DNA of 64,000 bases, from the NCBI GenBank assembly GCA_027484825.1, contig JAIXSE010000021.1, forward strand, positions 1-64,000, in the 5' to 3' direction. The stretch comes from Rubrivivax sp. (lineage in GTDB: Bacteria > Pseudomonadota > Gammaproteobacteria > Burkholderiales > Burkholderiaceae_C). Each line of letters starts with the position of its first letter. The stretch's first letter is position 1. A program made the position numbers and the translations under genes. Below are positions 1-12,323 of this stretch, piece after piece. Under the pieces are notes generated by a model, which was given only the letters and a program-made list of their open reading frames with translations, was not told the origin of the DNA and did no database searches.

Positions 1-2645
<2,645 letters not shown>

Positions 2646-2664
2646 ACTGGCCTTATCCATTCCG

Positions 2665-2718
2665 CCGCCGCTGCTCAGCGCATCTCAGCGCACTTGAGCG
2701 GCAGCGGCGGTTTGTTTT
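2665..2718 (+). terminator. Intrinsic terminator after carB
   Basis: A 10-bp stem (CCGCCGCTGC at 2665-2674 with GCAGCGGCGG at 2701-2710) is followed by TTTGTTTT. The 26-nt loop is long, so efficiency is uncertain. It sits between carB and greA and separates the two transcripts. Confidence 0.6.
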
Positions 2719-2740
2719 GTAATTTCTAGGTTCACGACAC

Positions 2741-3217
2741 ATGGCCACGATCCCACTGACCAAGCGCGGCGCTGAAAAGCTCAAAGAAGAACTGCATCGA
2801 CTCAAGACGGTCGAGCGTCATGCCGTGATCAACGCCATCGCCGAGGCTCGCGCGCAAGGTGACCTGTCCGAAAACGCCGAATATGAAGCGGCCAAGGACA
2901 AGCAAGGCTTCATCGAAGGCCGCATCCTCGAGATCGAAGGCAAACTCGCGGCCGCCCAGGTGATCGACCCCTCCGAAGTGGATGCGGGCGGTCGCGTGGT
3001 GTTCGGCACCACCGTTGATCTGGAAGAAGAGGAAAGCGGCGCCGCCGTCACCTACCAGATCGTGGGCGACGACGAAGCCGACCTGAAGCAGGGCCTGATC
3101 TCCATCAGCTCACCGATTGCCCGTGCCCTGATCGGCAAGGAAGCCGGTGACGTGGCCGAGGTGCAAGCCCCGGGCGGCATCAAGCGCTACGAGATCGTCG
3201 ACGTCCGGTATCTGTGA
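2741..3217 (+). CDS. greA: Transcription elongation factor GreA
   Basis: Binds the RNA polymerase secondary channel and stimulates cleavage of backtracked RNA. The 158-residue protein has the family's usual length. The N-terminal coiled coil carries the conserved tip [20 protein letters not shown] (about residues 36-55), whose acidic residues act in the polymerase active site; the C-terminal half is the FKBP-like domain. The stop TGA overlaps the ATG of the next gene by one base, so the two are probably translationally coupled. Confidence 0.96.
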   Translation: MATIPLTKRGAEKLKEELHRLKTVERHAVINAIAEARAQGDLSENAEYEAAKDKQGFIEGRILEIEGKLAAAQVIDPSEVDAGGRVVFGTTVDLEEEESGAAVTYQIVGDDEADLKQGLISISSPIARALIGKEAGDVAEVQAPGGIKRYEIVDVRYL

Positions 3218-3666
3218 TGCTGGCGCGGGCGAGGGCGCTGCTGGCGGCGCTGTGGGCCGGTGAGCTGCTCACCGTGGCCTGGCTGGCGGCCCCCAATGCC
3301 TTTGCCACGCTGGAGCGCACCCAGGCCGGCCTGTATGTGGGCCGTCTCTTCGAGATGGATGCCCGCATCGCCCTGGCCGCCGGTGTCCTGCTGGTGATGA
3401 TGGAGCGGCGCCTGCAGCGGGATGGGCAGGTGGGCGGCTCCGTGATGGGCTGGGCCATGGTGCTGCCGCTGGTGGCGCTGTTCCTCACCGTGCTGGGCTA
3501 TTACGGCCTGCAGCCGCTGATGGAGTCGGCCAAGCAGGGGCTTGGGTCCTGGACCTTCCTGCAGCTGCATGCGGCCTCGATGGCGCTGTTTGCCCTGCGC
3601 ATGGTGGCGGTGGTGGTGCTGGCGTGGCGTGTGATGCCCAGGGGCGATGCCGCCAGGGCGCGCTGA
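3217..3666 (+). CDS. DUF4149 integral membrane protein
   Basis: A 149-residue hydrophobic protein with about four membrane helices, resembling the DUF4149 family of unknown function that follows greA in many betaproteobacteria. The ATG at 3217 overlaps the greA stop (TGATG); an in-frame GTG three bases earlier is possible but less likely. No catalytic motif is visible. Its co-transcription with greA looks conserved, but nothing here indicates a role. Confidence 0.85.
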   Translation: MLARARALLAALWAGELLTVAWLAAPNAFATLERTQAGLYVGRLFEMDARIALAAGVLLVMMERRLQRDGQVGGSVMGWAMVLPLVALFLTVLGYYGLQPLMESAKQGLGSWTFLQLHAASMALFALRMVAVVVLAWRVMPRGDAARAR

Positions 3667-3700
3667 AGTCACAGAAGCGCGCAGAATCTTCTGCACAAGC

Positions 3701-3734
3701 AAAAAAGGACGGTCATGGACCGTCCTTTTTTTTT
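3701..3734. terminator. Bidirectional intrinsic terminator between convergent genes
   Basis: GGACGGTC and GACCGTCC form a compact hairpin preceded by six A and followed by nine T, so it can end transcription in both directions. It separates the DUF4149 gene (plus) from yhbY (minus). Confidence 0.9.
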
Positions 3735-3756
3735 CGCCGTCAGGAAGAAGCGCTGT

Positions 3757-4233
3757 TCAGGAAGCGCTGGACTTCTTGACGCTGGTCTGGCGCGGCTTCT
3801 TGGCGCGCTTGATTTCCCCGCCCTGAGTCACGCGCTGGTTGCCCAGCACCTGGACCTTCTTGATCTGCGGGCGGTTGTTGCCGCTCTTGGAGAACTTGAC
3901 GATCTTGACCGTCTTGGGGGCGGGGCGGGCGTCCTCGCGCACCGCCTTTTCCTTCTCCGGCATCGGGCGCCACAGCACCAGCAGCTTGCCGATGTGCTGG
4001 ATGGGGGCGGCGTCCAGCGAGTCGGCCAGGGTGGCCAGGACGGCTTCGCGACCGTCACGGTCGTCGGACATGACACGCACCTTGATCAGGCCGTGGGCCT
4101 TCAGGGCGGCGTCCACTTCCTTGGTTACGGCCGGGGTGAGGCCGTCGGCGCCGATCATCACCACCGGATCCAGATGGTGGGCGTCGGCGCGTTTTTCCTT
4201 GCGCTGGGCAGGAGTCAGTTGAATAGCAGGCAT
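3757..4233 (-). CDS. yhbY: YhbY/CRS1-domain ribosome-assembly RNA-binding protein
   Basis: YhbY-family proteins associate with pre-50S particles. The protein starts [20 protein letters not shown] (ATG complement at 4231-4233), the usual family start; longer in-frame extensions were discarded because they would enter the divergent rlmE promoter region. Residues about 3-98 form the CRM fold, including the [12 protein letters not shown] loop. About 60 extra basic residues follow and probably bind RNA; many beta- and gammaproteobacterial homologues are shorter. It is divergent from rlmE, the arrangement seen in enterobacteria. Confidence 0.9.
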   Translation of the reverse strand: MPAIQLTPAQRKEKRADAHHLDPVVMIGADGLTPAVTKEVDAALKAHGLIKVRVMSDDRDGREAVLATLADSLDAAPIQHIGKLLVLWRPMPEKEKAVREDARPAPKTVKIVKFSKSGNNRPQIKKVQVLGNQRVTQGGEIKRAKKPRQTSVKKSSAS

Positions 4234-4410
4234 GGCGCGCATTATCCGTTGTCGGCGGCTTTCCGGTGCGGTGACAAGCCTCGGCAAGGGCGGTGCAGGG
4301 CGCCCGGGTCGTCGTGTGGTCACAACAGGGCAGGGCGTTCAGGCAAAATCGCGGTCCGTTGCATCGACGCCGGGTTCGGCGCCTGCAATCCCCGTATTGG
4401 CTTCCCCCTC

Positions 4411-5082
4411 ATGAAAATCGACACCAAAAGCAAGAAGGTCAACAAGGCGTGGCTGAATCAGCACGTGAATGACCCCTATGTCCGACTGGCCCAAAAAGAG
4501 GGGTTTCGCTCCCGCGCCGCCTACAAGCTCAAGGAAATCGATGAGGAATTCCAGCTGATACGTCCCGGGCAGGTGGTGGTGGATCTGGGGGCGTCGCCAG
4601 GCGCGTGGAGCCAGTACCTGCGCCGCCGTTTCGCGCCCAAGGAGGCGGGAGTGGGCGGGGCGGCTGCCGGGCAGCTCAACGGGCGCATCATCGCGCTGGA
4701 CCTGCTGGAGTTCGAGCCCATCGAAGGGGTCGAATTCATCCAGGGGGACTTCCGCGAAGACGAGGTGCTGGCCCAGCTGGAAGCCTCCCTGGGCGGTGCG
4801 CCGGTGGACCTGGTGGTGTCGGACATGGCGCCCAACCTCTCCGGCATCGCCGCCACCGACGCCGCCCGCATCGCCCACCTGATCGAGCTGGCGCTGGATT
4901 TCTCCGCGCGTCACCTCAAGCCCGAAGGGGCTTTGGTGGCCAAGGTATTCCACGGTGCGGGCTACGATGACCTGGTCAAAGCCTTCAAGGACCAGTTTCG
5001 GCGCGTCAAAACCGCCAAACCCAAGGCCTCGCGGGACAAATCCTCAGAAAACTTTCTGGTGGGCATTGGCCTGAAGCGCTGA
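4411..5082 (+). CDS. rlmE: 23S rRNA 2'-O-ribose U2552 methyltransferase RlmE (FtsJ/RrmJ)
   Basis: Methylates the ribose of U2552 in the 23S A-loop using S-adenosylmethionine. The start [20 protein letters not shown] gives 223 residues; an in-frame upstream extension to 3715 was rejected. The SAM-binding motif [15 protein letters not shown] is clear, and the K-D-K-E catalytic set is represented by [30 protein letters not shown] and SSENFLVG. A short Gly/Ala-rich insert (GVGGAAAG) after motif I explains the slightly larger size. It is upstream of ftsH as in E. coli. Confidence 0.95.
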   Translation: MKIDTKSKKVNKAWLNQHVNDPYVRLAQKEGFRSRAAYKLKEIDEEFQLIRPGQVVVDLGASPGAWSQYLRRRFAPKEAGVGGAAAGQLNGRIIALDLLEFEPIEGVEFIQGDFREDEVLAQLEASLGGAPVDLVVSDMAPNLSGIAATDAARIAHLIELALDFSARHLKPEGALVAKVFHGAGYDDLVKAFKDQFRRVKTAKPKASRDKSSENFLVGIGLKR

Positions 5083-5251
5083 GCACGGGTGCGCGGGCGG
5101 GCACATTCAGGGGCAAAGCCAGCAAAATCTGGCGAAATATGTCCAAAACCCTGATGAGATCGACGCAAAGGCCTCGAATCAGCCCCACCCAGTCCGGATG
5201 AACATGGCAATATCTATCAGCGGACATGGAATTGCCAATCAGGGGCAGGGA

Positions 5252-5279
5252 CTTGACTGTCCTAGAATCAACCCCATGT
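5252..5279 (+). promoter_or_regulatory. Candidate sigma-32 (RpoH) heat-shock promoter of ftsH
   Basis: CTTGACT at 5252-5258, a 13-nt spacer, then CCCCATGT at 5272-5279 closely matches the sigma-32 pattern CTTGAA-N(13-15)-CCCCATnT. The ftsH GTG lies about 70 nt downstream. FtsH is a heat-shock protein in enterobacteria, so the match makes biological sense. Confidence 0.7.
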
Positions 5280-5347
5280 AGCGTCCCAAGTCCTGCGCCT
5301 CGGAAGTTCGTCGCGGCTGCAGGGGACGTAAAGATGAAGGAGTCGCG

Positions 5348-7252
5348 GTGAACAATCAGTGGTTCTCGAAAGTGGCTGTATGGATGGTGATCGCCCTTGT
5401 GCTGTTCACCGTCTTCAAGCAGTTTGATCGCAGCGCAACGCAGGGGAATCAGGTCGCTTACTCCGACTTCCTCGACGATGTGCGTGCCAAGCGCATCAAG
5501 CAGGTGACCCTGCAGGAAGGGTCCAGCGGCACGGAGATCGTGGCGGTCAACTCGGAAGGCGCCAAAGTGCGCACGACGGCCACCTATCTGGACCGCGGCC
5601 TGATCGGTGATCTGATCAACAACAACGTCAAGTTCGACGTCAAGCCGCGCGAAGAGCCGTCGGTCCTGATGGGCATCTTGCTCAGCTGGGGCCCGATGCT
5701 GCTGCTGATCGCCGTCTGGGTGTACTTCATGCGCCAGATGCAGGGCGGCGGCAAGGGCGGCGCGTTCAGCTTCGGCAAATCGAAGGCGCGCATGCTGGAC
5801 GAAGCCAACAACTCCACCACCTTCGCGGACGTCGCCGGTTGCGACGAAGCCAAGGAAGAGGTCAAGGAGCTGGTGGACTTCCTCAAGGACCCGCAAAAAT
5901 TCCAGAAGCTGGGCGGTCGCATCCCTCGTGGCGTGCTGCTGGTCGGCCCTCCCGGCACCGGCAAGACGCTGCTGGCCAAGGCCATCGCGGGCGAAGCCAA
6001 GGTCCCGTTCTTCACCATCTCCGGTTCTGACTTCGTCGAAATGTTCGTCGGCGTGGGCGCTGCCCGTGTCCGCGACATGTTCGAGCAGGCCAAGAAGAGC
6101 GCCCCCTGCATCATCTTCGTGGACGAAATCGACGCGGTCGGTCGTCACCGCGGTGCGGGCCTGGGCGGCGGCAACGACGAGCGCGAGCAGACCCTCAACC
6201 AGATGCTGGTGGAGATGGACGGCTTTGACACCAACCTCGGTGTGATCGTCATGGCCGCCACCAACCGTCCGGACATCCTGGACCCGGCCCTGCTGCGTCC
6301 TGGCCGTTTCGACCGCCAGGTCTACGTCACGCTGCCGGATGTGCGCGGTCGTGAGCAGATCCTGAATGTGCATATGCGCAAGGTACCGGTGGGACAGGAC
6401 GTCCGTGCCGACATCCTGGCCCGTGGCACGCCCGGTTTCTCCGGTGCCGATCTGGCCAACCTGGTCAACGAAGCCGCCCTGTTCGCCGCCCGCCGCAATG
6501 GCCGCGTGGTGGACATGCAGGACTTCGAGAAGGCCAAGGACAAGATCATGATGGGCCCCGAGCGCAAGTCCATGGTCATGCCCGAGGAAGAGCGCAAGAA
6601 CACGGCCTATCACGAAGCCGGTCATGCGCTGGTGGCCCGTCTGCTGCCCAAGACCGACCCGGTCCACAAGGTGACGGTCATTCCGCGTGGCCGCGCCCTG
6701 GGCGTGACGATGCAACTGCCCGAAGGCGACCGCTACAGCATGGACAAGGAGCGCATGCTCTCCACCATCTCGGTGCTGTTCGGTGGCCGCATCGCTGAAG
6801 AAGTGTTCATGAACCAGATGACCACCGGCGCCAGCAACGACTTCGAGCGCGCCACGGCCATCGCCCGTGACATGGTCACCCGCTACGGCATGACCGACGA
6901 GCTGGGCCCGATGGTCTACGCCGACAACGAAGGTGAAGTCTTCCTGGGCCGCTCGGTCACCAAGACGACCAACATGTCGGAAGAGACCATGCGCAAGGTC
7001 GACAACGAGATCCGCAAGATCATCGACGACCAGTACAGCACCGCTCGCCGCCTGATCGAGGACAACAAGGACAAGATGCACGCCATGGCGACGGCGCTGC
7101 TCGAATGGGAAACCATCGATGCCGAGCAGATCAACGACATCATGGAAGGCCGTCCGCCGCGTCCGCCCAAGGACTGGACGCCGCCCACCAACAAGCCTGA
7201 CAACGGCGGCACGCCCGCTGTGACCACGGGCGGTGCGCACGCTGCGGCTTGA
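5348..7252 (+). CDS. ftsH: ATP-dependent zinc metalloprotease FtsH
   Basis: Membrane-anchored hexameric AAA+ protease that degrades misfolded membrane proteins and short-lived regulators. It starts at a GTG preceded by AAGGAG (5337-5342). The 634 residues show a first membrane helix (about 8-24), a periplasmic domain, a second helix (about 103-125), Walker A GPPGTGKT near 199, Walker B IIFVDEID, the second-region-of-homology [20 protein letters not shown], and the zinc site HEAGH near 421. The C-terminal tail is Pro-rich. All catalytic parts are present. A terminator follows before folP. Confidence 0.98.
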   Translation: MNNQWFSKVAVWMVIALVLFTVFKQFDRSATQGNQVAYSDFLDDVRAKRIKQVTLQEGSSGTEIVAVNSEGAKVRTTATYLDRGLIGDLINNNVKFDVKPREEPSVLMGILLSWGPMLLLIAVWVYFMRQMQGGGKGGAFSFGKSKARMLDEANNSTTFADVAGCDEAKEEVKELVDFLKDPQKFQKLGGRIPRGVLLVGPPGTGKTLLAKAIAGEAKVPFFTISGSDFVEMFVGVGAARVRDMFEQAKKSAPCIIFVDEIDAVGRHRGAGLGGGNDEREQTLNQMLVEMDGFDTNLGVIVMAATNRPDILDPALLRPGRFDRQVYVTLPDVRGREQILNVHMRKVPVGQDVRADILARGTPGFSGADLANLVNEAALFAARRNGRVVDMQDFEKAKDKIMMGPERKSMVMPEEERKNTAYHEAGHALVARLLPKTDPVHKVTVIPRGRALGVTMQLPEGDRYSMDKERMLSTISVLFGGRIAEEVFMNQMTTGASNDFERATAIARDMVTRYGMTDELGPMVYADNEGEVFLGRSVTKTTNMSEETMRKVDNEIRKIIDDQYSTARRLIEDNKDKMHAMATALLEWETIDAEQINDIMEGRPPRPPKDWTPPTNKPDNGGTPAVTTGGAHAAA

Positions 7253-7293
7253 CCCTGGACAGAGATCGCTCACCGCGGATGCGGTAATCTCGC

Positions 7294-7325
7294 AAGGCCG
7301 GTTCTGATGAACCGGCCTTTTTCTT
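7294..7325 (+). terminator. Intrinsic terminator after ftsH
   Basis: AAGGCCGGTT (7294-7303) pairs with AACCGGCCTT (7310-7319), loop CTGATG, followed by TTTTTCTTTT. Its position also argues against the ATG at 7307 as the folP start, because that codon lies in the hairpin loop. Confidence 0.9.
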
Positions 7326-7339
7326 TTCCTCCCGTCCTC

Positions 7340-8188
7340 ATGAGCGCTCGTCAGATCTGGAAAACCACCCGCTTCGACCTTGACCTGTCGGAGCGTCCGC
7401 TGGTCATGGGCATCGTCAATGTCACGCCCGACTCGTTCTCGGATGGCGGCCAGCATGACGATCCGGCCCGGGCCATCGATTTCTGCGAGCGTCTGCTGGG
7501 CGAGGACGTCGACATCCTGGACCTGGGCGCCGAGTCCACCCGCCCCGGTGCTCCCAAAGTCAGCGCCGACGAGGAATGGCATCGGCTGGAGCCGGTGCTG
7601 CGAGCGGCGCTGAGCCTGGGCGTGCCGGTCTCGGTGGACACCAGCAAGACCGAGGTCATGCAGCGCGCCCTCGACCTGGGCGTGGACATCATTAACGACG
7701 TCATGGCCCTGCGGGACGAGGGGGCGGAGGTGCTGCTGGCAGGCCACGGCTCGGCCGGCATCTGCCTGATGCACATGCGGGGGGACCCGTCCACCATGCA
7801 GCAGCAGACGGCCTACACCGACGTGGTGGCCGAAGTGCGCGACTTCCTGCAGCAGCGGCTGGACAGCCTGGCGGCGCATGGCGTGGCACTGGATCGCATC
7901 ACGCTGGACCCCGGATACGGCTTTGCCAAGACGGTGGATCAGAACATTGCGCTGCAGCAGCGGCAGGCGGAACTGCTGTCGCTGGGCCGACCGCTGCTGG
8001 TGGGCTGGTCCCGCAAGAGCACCCTGGGCGCGCTCACCGGCCGCGCCGTGGACGAGCGGCTGAGTGCCAGCGTGGCCGCGGCCCTGGCCACCGTGGCGCA
8101 GGGCGCGCGGGTGGTGCGGGTCCATGATGTCGCTGCGACGGTGGACGCGCTCAAGGTCTGGCAGGCCTTCGTCAGACCAACGGCCTGA
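7340..8188 (+). CDS. folP: Dihydropteroate synthase
   Basis: Condenses p-aminobenzoate with dihydropterin pyrophosphate in folate synthesis; it is the sulfonamide target. I chose the ATG at 7340 (MSARQIWKTTRFDLDL, 282 residues) because the upstream ATG lies in the ftsH terminator. Signature motifs are GIVNVTPDSFSDGG (substrate loop), DLGAESTRPGA (loop 2) and the C-terminal SRKSTLGALTGR. It lies between ftsH and glmM, as in many proteobacteria. Confidence 0.96.
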   Translation: MSARQIWKTTRFDLDLSERPLVMGIVNVTPDSFSDGGQHDDPARAIDFCERLLGEDVDILDLGAESTRPGAPKVSADEEWHRLEPVLRAALSLGVPVSVDTSKTEVMQRALDLGVDIINDVMALRDEGAEVLLAGHGSAGICLMHMRGDPSTMQQQTAYTDVVAEVRDFLQQRLDSLAAHGVALDRITLDPGYGFAKTVDQNIALQQRQAELLSLGRPLLVGWSRKSTLGALTGRAVDERLSASVAAALATVAQGARVVRVHDVAATVDALKVWQAFVRPTA

Positions 8189-8250
8189 AAACCGGGCCCC
8201 GCATGGGCGACAATGAGCGTTCCCGATAGAACAATCAGAGGTTGCTCCCT

Positions 8251-9585
8251 ATGAGCCGGAAGTATTTCGGTACCGATGGAATCCGCGGTACGGTGGGCCA
8301 GACCCCCATCACCCCCGATTTCATGCTGCAACTCGGCCATGCGGTCGGTCGTGTGCTCAAGCGGAGTTATGCCAAACCCAGCGTGCTGATCGGCAAGGAC
8401 ACCCGCATTTCGGGCTACATGCTGGAGTCGGCCCTGGAAGCCGGCTTCGCCTCGGCCGGTGTCAACGTGCTGCTGACCGGCCCGCTGCCCACCCCTGGCG
8501 TCGCTTATCTCACCCGTGCACTGCGCCAGCATCTGGGCGTGGTCATCTCCGCCTCCCACAATCCCTTTGCGGACAACGGCATCAAGTTCTTCTCGTCCAA
8601 GGGGGAGAAGCTGCCGGACGCCTGGGAGCTGGATGTGGAAGCGGTGCTGGAAGAGTCCCCGGTCTGGGTGGATTCCGCCAGCCTGGGCCGCGCCCGTCGC
8701 CTGGACGATGCGCAAGGTCGCTACATTGAATTCTGCAAGGCCAGCTTCAGCACCGACCTGAGCCTGCGCGGCATGAAGCTGGTGGTGGATGCCGCCAATG
8801 GCGCGGCCTATCAGGTGGCTCCGTCGGTCTTCCACGAGCTAGGCGCCGAAGTCATCTCGATCGGCACCAAGCCGGACGGTTTCAACATCAACGACAAGGT
8901 CGGCGCCACCGCGCCGCAAGCCCTGGTGGCTGCGGTCAAGGAACATGGGGCCGATTACGGCATTGCGCTGGACGGGGATGCCGACCGGCTGCAGATGGTG
9001 GATGCCCAGGGGCGGCTCTTCAACGGCGACGAACTGCTGTTTGTCATGGTGGCCGACCGCCTTGCACGCGGCGAACGTGTCCCGGGCGCGGTCGGCACGC
9101 TGATGACCAACATGGCGGTCGAGCTGGCGCTGCGGCAGCGGGATGTTGAATTCGTCCGTGCCAAGGTCGGCGACCGTTACGTGCTGGAAGAACTGGCAAA
9201 CCGCGGCTGGCAACTGGGCGGGGAGGGCTCCGGCCACCTGCTGGCCCTGGACAAGCACACCACCGGCGACGGCATCGTCAGCAGCCTGCTGGTGCTGGAG
9301 GCGATTGCCCGCAGCGGTCGTCCGCTGGCCGACCTGCTGGAAGGCGTGACCCTGTTCCCGCAGACGCTGATCAATGTCCGTCTGCAGGCCGACCAGCAGG
9401 ACTGGAAGGCCAACCCCGCGCTGGCCCGCACCGAAGCCGAAGTGACGGCGGAGCTGGGCGACCGGGGGCGGGTGCTGATCCGCAAGTCCGGCACCGAGCC
9501 CTTGCTGCGGGTGATGGTGGAAGCCAGCGACGCCGATCTGGCGCGCCGCTGCGCCGAGCGGCTGGTTGAAGCCGTCAAGGGCTGA
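8251..9585 (+). CDS. glmM: Phosphoglucosamine mutase
   Basis: Converts glucosamine-6-phosphate to glucosamine-1-phosphate for peptidoglycan and LPS precursors. It starts [16 protein letters not shown] at ATG 8251; an in-frame TTG three codons earlier is unlikely. In its 444 residues the phosphoserine loop is [12 protein letters not shown], the Mg2+ loop is LDGDADR, and the C-terminal phosphate-binding loop is [12 protein letters not shown]. All functional motifs are present. It follows folP after about 60 bases and is probably in the same transcript. Confidence 0.97.
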   Translation: MSRKYFGTDGIRGTVGQTPITPDFMLQLGHAVGRVLKRSYAKPSVLIGKDTRISGYMLESALEAGFASAGVNVLLTGPLPTPGVAYLTRALRQHLGVVISASHNPFADNGIKFFSSKGEKLPDAWELDVEAVLEESPVWVDSASLGRARRLDDAQGRYIEFCKASFSTDLSLRGMKLVVDAANGAAYQVAPSVFHELGAEVISIGTKPDGFNINDKVGATAPQALVAAVKEHGADYGIALDGDADRLQMVDAQGRLFNGDELLFVMVADRLARGERVPGAVGTLMTNMAVELALRQRDVEFVRAKVGDRYVLEELANRGWQLGGEGSGHLLALDKHTTGDGIVSSLLVLEAIARSGRPLADLLEGVTLFPQTLINVRLQADQQDWKANPALARTEAEVTAELGDRGRVLIRKSGTEPLLRVMVEASDADLARRCAERLVEAVKG

Positions 9586-9615
9586 CAGATCGGGCCGTCA
9601 TCGGCCACGCAGTCC

Positions 9616-9644
9616 AAAAAAAAGCGCCGGGTAAAGCCCGGCGC
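9616..9644 (-). terminator. Strong minus-strand intrinsic terminator with no annotated gene before it
   Basis: On the minus strand a perfect 8-bp GC stem (GCGCCGGG/CCCGGCGC, loop CTTTA) is followed by eight T. On the plus strand there is no T run after the hairpin, so it does not look built for glmM. It implies a leftward transcript from the glmM-pstS gap. Confidence 0.75.
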
Positions 9645-9790
9645 AATCGCATTGATGGTCTGGTGTTCGAGTTGTTGTTCGTGCTCTTCTGGCGCGAGCA
9701 GCGGTTCAGCGCTGCCGCCCTGGGGCGGTGAAGCCTTTCTGCCCCATCTCCCTTCGTTCTCTTGAACGTGCTTCCCGCCTGAGAGCTTAG
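9616..9790 (-). ncRNA. Candidate Pho-regulated small RNA (minus strand)
   Basis: Between a minus-strand PhoB-box-like repeat (about 9801-9829) and the strong minus-strand terminator lie about 170 bases without a convincing reading frame. The arrangement is what a PhoB-controlled small RNA divergent from pstS would look like. The 5' end is inferred from promoter geometry and the -10 element is poor. No RNA family was recognised. A short peptide gene cannot be excluded. Confidence 0.4.
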
Positions 9791-9798
9791 AAACCCAA

Positions 9799-9829
9799 GA
9801 TGACAGCCGGGTGAATCGAATATGACAAT
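9799..9829 (-). promoter_or_regulatory. Candidate minus-strand PhoB box
   Basis: On the minus strand the elements GTCAT, TTCAC and GTCAT recur at exactly 11-base steps (plus-strand TGAC at 9801, TGAA at 9812, TGAC at 9823), the spacing of tandem PhoB half-sites. It points away from pstS, toward the orphan terminator. Confidence 0.45.
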
Positions 9830-10038
9830 CGGCTGAGCGGGTCCCAGGCGCTCCGGAACCCCGTGCTTGGGGCGGTCCCCTGGCTCTTTCGGGCCGCTGG
9901 GCAACCCGGGCGCCCATCGGCTCTTAGCGCTGCTGGGCCGGGCGAGAGAGGGGGAGTCAACGTGGCAAAGTGCGCGCCCTTCGCCCTGCATGCCGGCGTT
10001 TGGGCGCATGCCGCCACCTCAAGCGGCTTCCGTCGGCA

Positions 10039-10076
10039 CTGTCATATCCGTCACTGTTGTGTCACATTCGGTTCAT
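10039..10076 (+). promoter_or_regulatory. Candidate PhoB box upstream of pstS
   Basis: Repeated GTCA-type elements occur at 10041 (CTGTCAT), 10050, 10061 and 10072 (TTCAT); the last three are spaced 11 bases apart as in Pho boxes. It lies 45-80 bases before pstS, whose expression is normally PhoB-dependent. Confidence 0.6.
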
Positions 10077-10118
10077 ACCATCCGTTCCGTTCGCCAACAA
10101 ACCTAGCGATAGGACTGA

Positions 10119-11159
10119 ATGACCATGAATCAACTCCGTGCTGGCCTGCTGTTCGCCGCTTGCGCTACCGTGTTCTCGGTGGCCCAGGCCCAGGAAGTGA
10201 CCGGTGCCGGTGCCTCGTTCCCGGCGCCCGTGTACACCAAGTGGGCCGACGCCTACAACAAGGCCACTGGCGTTCGCATCAACTACCAATCGGTGGGTTC
10301 CGGTGCCGGTATCAAGCAGATCCAGGCCAAGACGGTGGACTTCGGCGCCTCCGACGCTCCGCTGAAGGACGACCAACTGGCCAAGGACGGCCTGATCCAG
10401 TTCCCGACCGTCATCGGCGGCGTGGTGCCGGTGGTGAATATCCCTGGCGTGAAGCCGGGCCAGATCAAGCTGAACGGCCAGGTGCTGGGCGACATCTACC
10501 TGGGCAAGATCACCAAGTGGAATGACGCGGCCATCACGGCCCTGAACGCTGGCGTGTCCCTGCCGGACGCCCCCATCGCCGTGGTCCGCCGTGCTGACGG
10601 CTCCGGCACCAGCTTCCTGTTCACCAACTACCTGTCGAAGGTGAACGCCGAGTGGAAGTCCAAGGTCGGTGAAGGCACCTCGGTGAACTGGCCGGCCGGT
10701 GTGGGCGGCAAGGGCAACGAAGGCGTGGCCTCGTATGTGACCCGTCTGCCGAACTCGATCGGCTACGTGGAATACGCCTACGTCAAGCAAAACAAGATGA
10801 CCTACGTTCTGCTGAAGAACGCTGATGGTCAGACCGTCACCCCCAGCGACGACGCCTTCAAGGCCGCTGCTGCCGGTGCCAAGTGGAACGAATCGTTCTA
10901 CCAGGTCCTGACGGAACAGCCGGGCAAGGAAAGCTGGCCCATCACCGGCGCCACCTTCATCCTGATGCACAAGCAGCAGGAAAAGCCCGACACCGCCAAG
11001 GCCGCCCTGAAGTTCTTCGACTGGGCCTATGCCCAGGGCGACAAGATGGCCGATGACCTGGACTACGTGGCCCTGCCGGCCAGCGTGAAGGACCTGATCC
11101 GCAAGCAGTGGGCGGACAACCTGAAGGACGGTTCCGGCAAGGCGATCAGCCTGAAGTAA
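10119..11159 (+). CDS. pstS: Phosphate ABC transporter, periplasmic phosphate-binding protein PstS
   Basis: Captures periplasmic phosphate for the PstCAB transporter. Two ATGs (10119, 10125) share one weak AGGA; either gives a signal peptide ending near FSVAQAQ before [14 protein letters not shown]. The mature protein shows phosphate-loop residues GSGAGIKQ and the RADGSGTSF motif, the Ser/Asp/Arg-rich ligand-contact regions of the family. A terminator hairpin follows, so pstS mRNA can be made in excess of pstCAB. Confidence 0.96.
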   Translation: MTMNQLRAGLLFAACATVFSVAQAQEVTGAGASFPAPVYTKWADAYNKATGVRINYQSVGSGAGIKQIQAKTVDFGASDAPLKDDQLAKDGLIQFPTVIGGVVPVVNIPGVKPGQIKLNGQVLGDIYLGKITKWNDAAITALNAGVSLPDAPIAVVRRADGSGTSFLFTNYLSKVNAEWKSKVGEGTSVNWPAGVGGKGNEGVASYVTRLPNSIGYVEYAYVKQNKMTYVLLKNADGQTVTPSDDAFKAAAAGAKWNESFYQVLTEQPGKESWPITGATFILMHKQQEKPDTAKAALKFFDWAYAQGDKMADDLDYVALPASVKDLIRKQWADNLKDGSGKAISLK

Positions 11160-11177
11160 ATCGGCACCCCTGAGTGC

Positions 11178-11210
11178 AGCCCGGTGTCCCCGAACGGTCA
11201 CCGGGCTTTT
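11178..11210 (+). terminator. Attenuator-like terminator between pstS and pstC
   Basis: AGCCCGGTG (11178-11186) pairs with CACCGGGCT (11199-11207) and is followed by TTTT. Partial read-through would give more binding protein than permease. Confidence 0.8.
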
Positions 11211-11297
11211 GCACAAGGGGCGACCGGGAACGGAGCCCGCCCCGGCGGCGGCGCTCCGTCAGAAGAGAAGCATCCAGAAGCAACCAGCGGAGGCCCC

Positions 11298-12323
11298 GTG
11301 GCCGCAATACTTCCAGCCAACTCCATCGACCGTCAGCGTGGCGATGAGCGCGTCCAGCCCCAGGGCCGACCGCCCGCGCGGCGTCGCGTCGCCCCCTGGG
11401 CGGACACCGTGTTCTCCATGCTCGCCCACGGCGCCGCCTGGCTGACTCTGGCCATGCTGGCCGGCATCATCCTTTCATTGCTGATGGGCGCCTCGCCGGC
11501 CATCAAGCAGTACGGCCTGGGGTTCCTGGTGAGCAGTGACTGGGATCCGGTGCAGGAGAAGTTCGGCGGCCTGGCCATGATCTACGGCACGCTGGTGACC
11601 TCCTTCCTGGCGCTGGTGATCGCGGTGCCGGTGAGCTTCGGCATTGCGCTGTTCCTCACCGAGCTGGCCCCGAACTGGCTGCGCCGCCCGCTGGGCATCG
11701 CCATCGAGCTGCTGGCGGCCGTGCCGTCGATCGTCTACGGCATGTGGGGCCTGTTCGTGTTCGGCCCCTTGCTGGCCAAGTATCTCCAGCAGCCGCTGCA
11801 AAGCCTGCTGGGCGGCGTGCCGGTGCTGGGCGCGCTGGTGTCCGGCCCGCCGGTGGGTCTGGGCATTTTGTCGGCCGGCATCATCCTGGCCATCATGATC
11901 ATTCCCTTCATCGCCTCCGTCATGCGCGACGTCTTCGAAGTCACGCCGGCGATGCTGAAGGAATCCGCCTACGGGCTGGGTTCGACCACCTGGGAAGTGG
12001 TCTGGCGCGTGGTGCTGCCCTACACCAAGACGGGTGTCATCGGCGGCATCATGCTGGGTCTGGGCCGCGCCCTGGGCGAGACCATGGCCGTCACCTTCGT
12101 GATCGGCAATGCCAGCCAGCTGAGCTCGCTGTCGCTGTTTGAAGCGGCCAACACCATCACCTCGGTGCTGGCCAATGAATTCGGGGAATCGGGTCCCGGC
12201 AGCCTGCATCAGGCGTCGCTGCTGTACCTGGCCCTGGTGCTGTTCTTCATCACCTTCGTGGTGCTGGCCTTCTCCAAGGTGCTGCTGAACAAGCTCAAGA
12301 AGAACGAAGGGACCCGCACATGA
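11298..12323 (+). CDS. pstC: Phosphate ABC transporter permease PstC
   Basis: Inner-membrane permease of the high-affinity phosphate transporter. I chose GTG 11298 ([17 protein letters not shown], 341 residues) because GGAGG sits at 11289-11293; the longer in-frame start at 11184 lies inside the pstS terminator. About six membrane helices follow, and the permease coupling (EAA-like) loop reads [20 protein letters not shown]. The end overlaps pstA by ATGA. Confidence 0.93.
   Translation: MAAILPANSIDRQRGDERVQPQGRPPARRRVAPWADTVFSMLAHGAAWLTLAMLAGIILSLLMGASPAIKQYGLGFLVSSDWDPVQEKFGGLAMIYGTLVTSFLALVIAVPVSFGIALFLTELAPNWLRRPLGIAIELLAAVPSIVYGMWGLFVFGPLLAKYLQQPLQSLLGGVPVLGALVSGPPVGLGILSAGIILAIMIIPFIASVMRDVFEVTPAMLKESAYGLGSTTWEVVWRVVLPYTKTGVIGGIMLGLGRALGETMAVTFVIGNASQLSSLSLFEAANTITSVLANEFGESGPGSLHQASLLYLALVLFFITFVVLAFSKVLLNKLKKNEGTRT

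Noticed and set aside
3715-4410. In-frame upstream extension of rlmE to 3715
   Set aside because: It would run through the bidirectional terminator and yhbY on the other strand; the family start is at 4411.
7307-7339. ATG 7307 as the folP start
   Set aside because: It lies in the loop of the ftsH terminator; ATG 7340 fits the family.
5006-8125. A 1039-residue minus-strand open frame
   Set aside because: It is the antisense of rlmE, ftsH and folP; high GC makes such frames common. Its His/Val/Ala-rich composition is not protein-like.
9770-9790. CTCTCAGGC on the minus strand resembling a glycine riboswitch core
   Set aside because: The other conserved parts of the aptamer are absent and no glycine gene follows.
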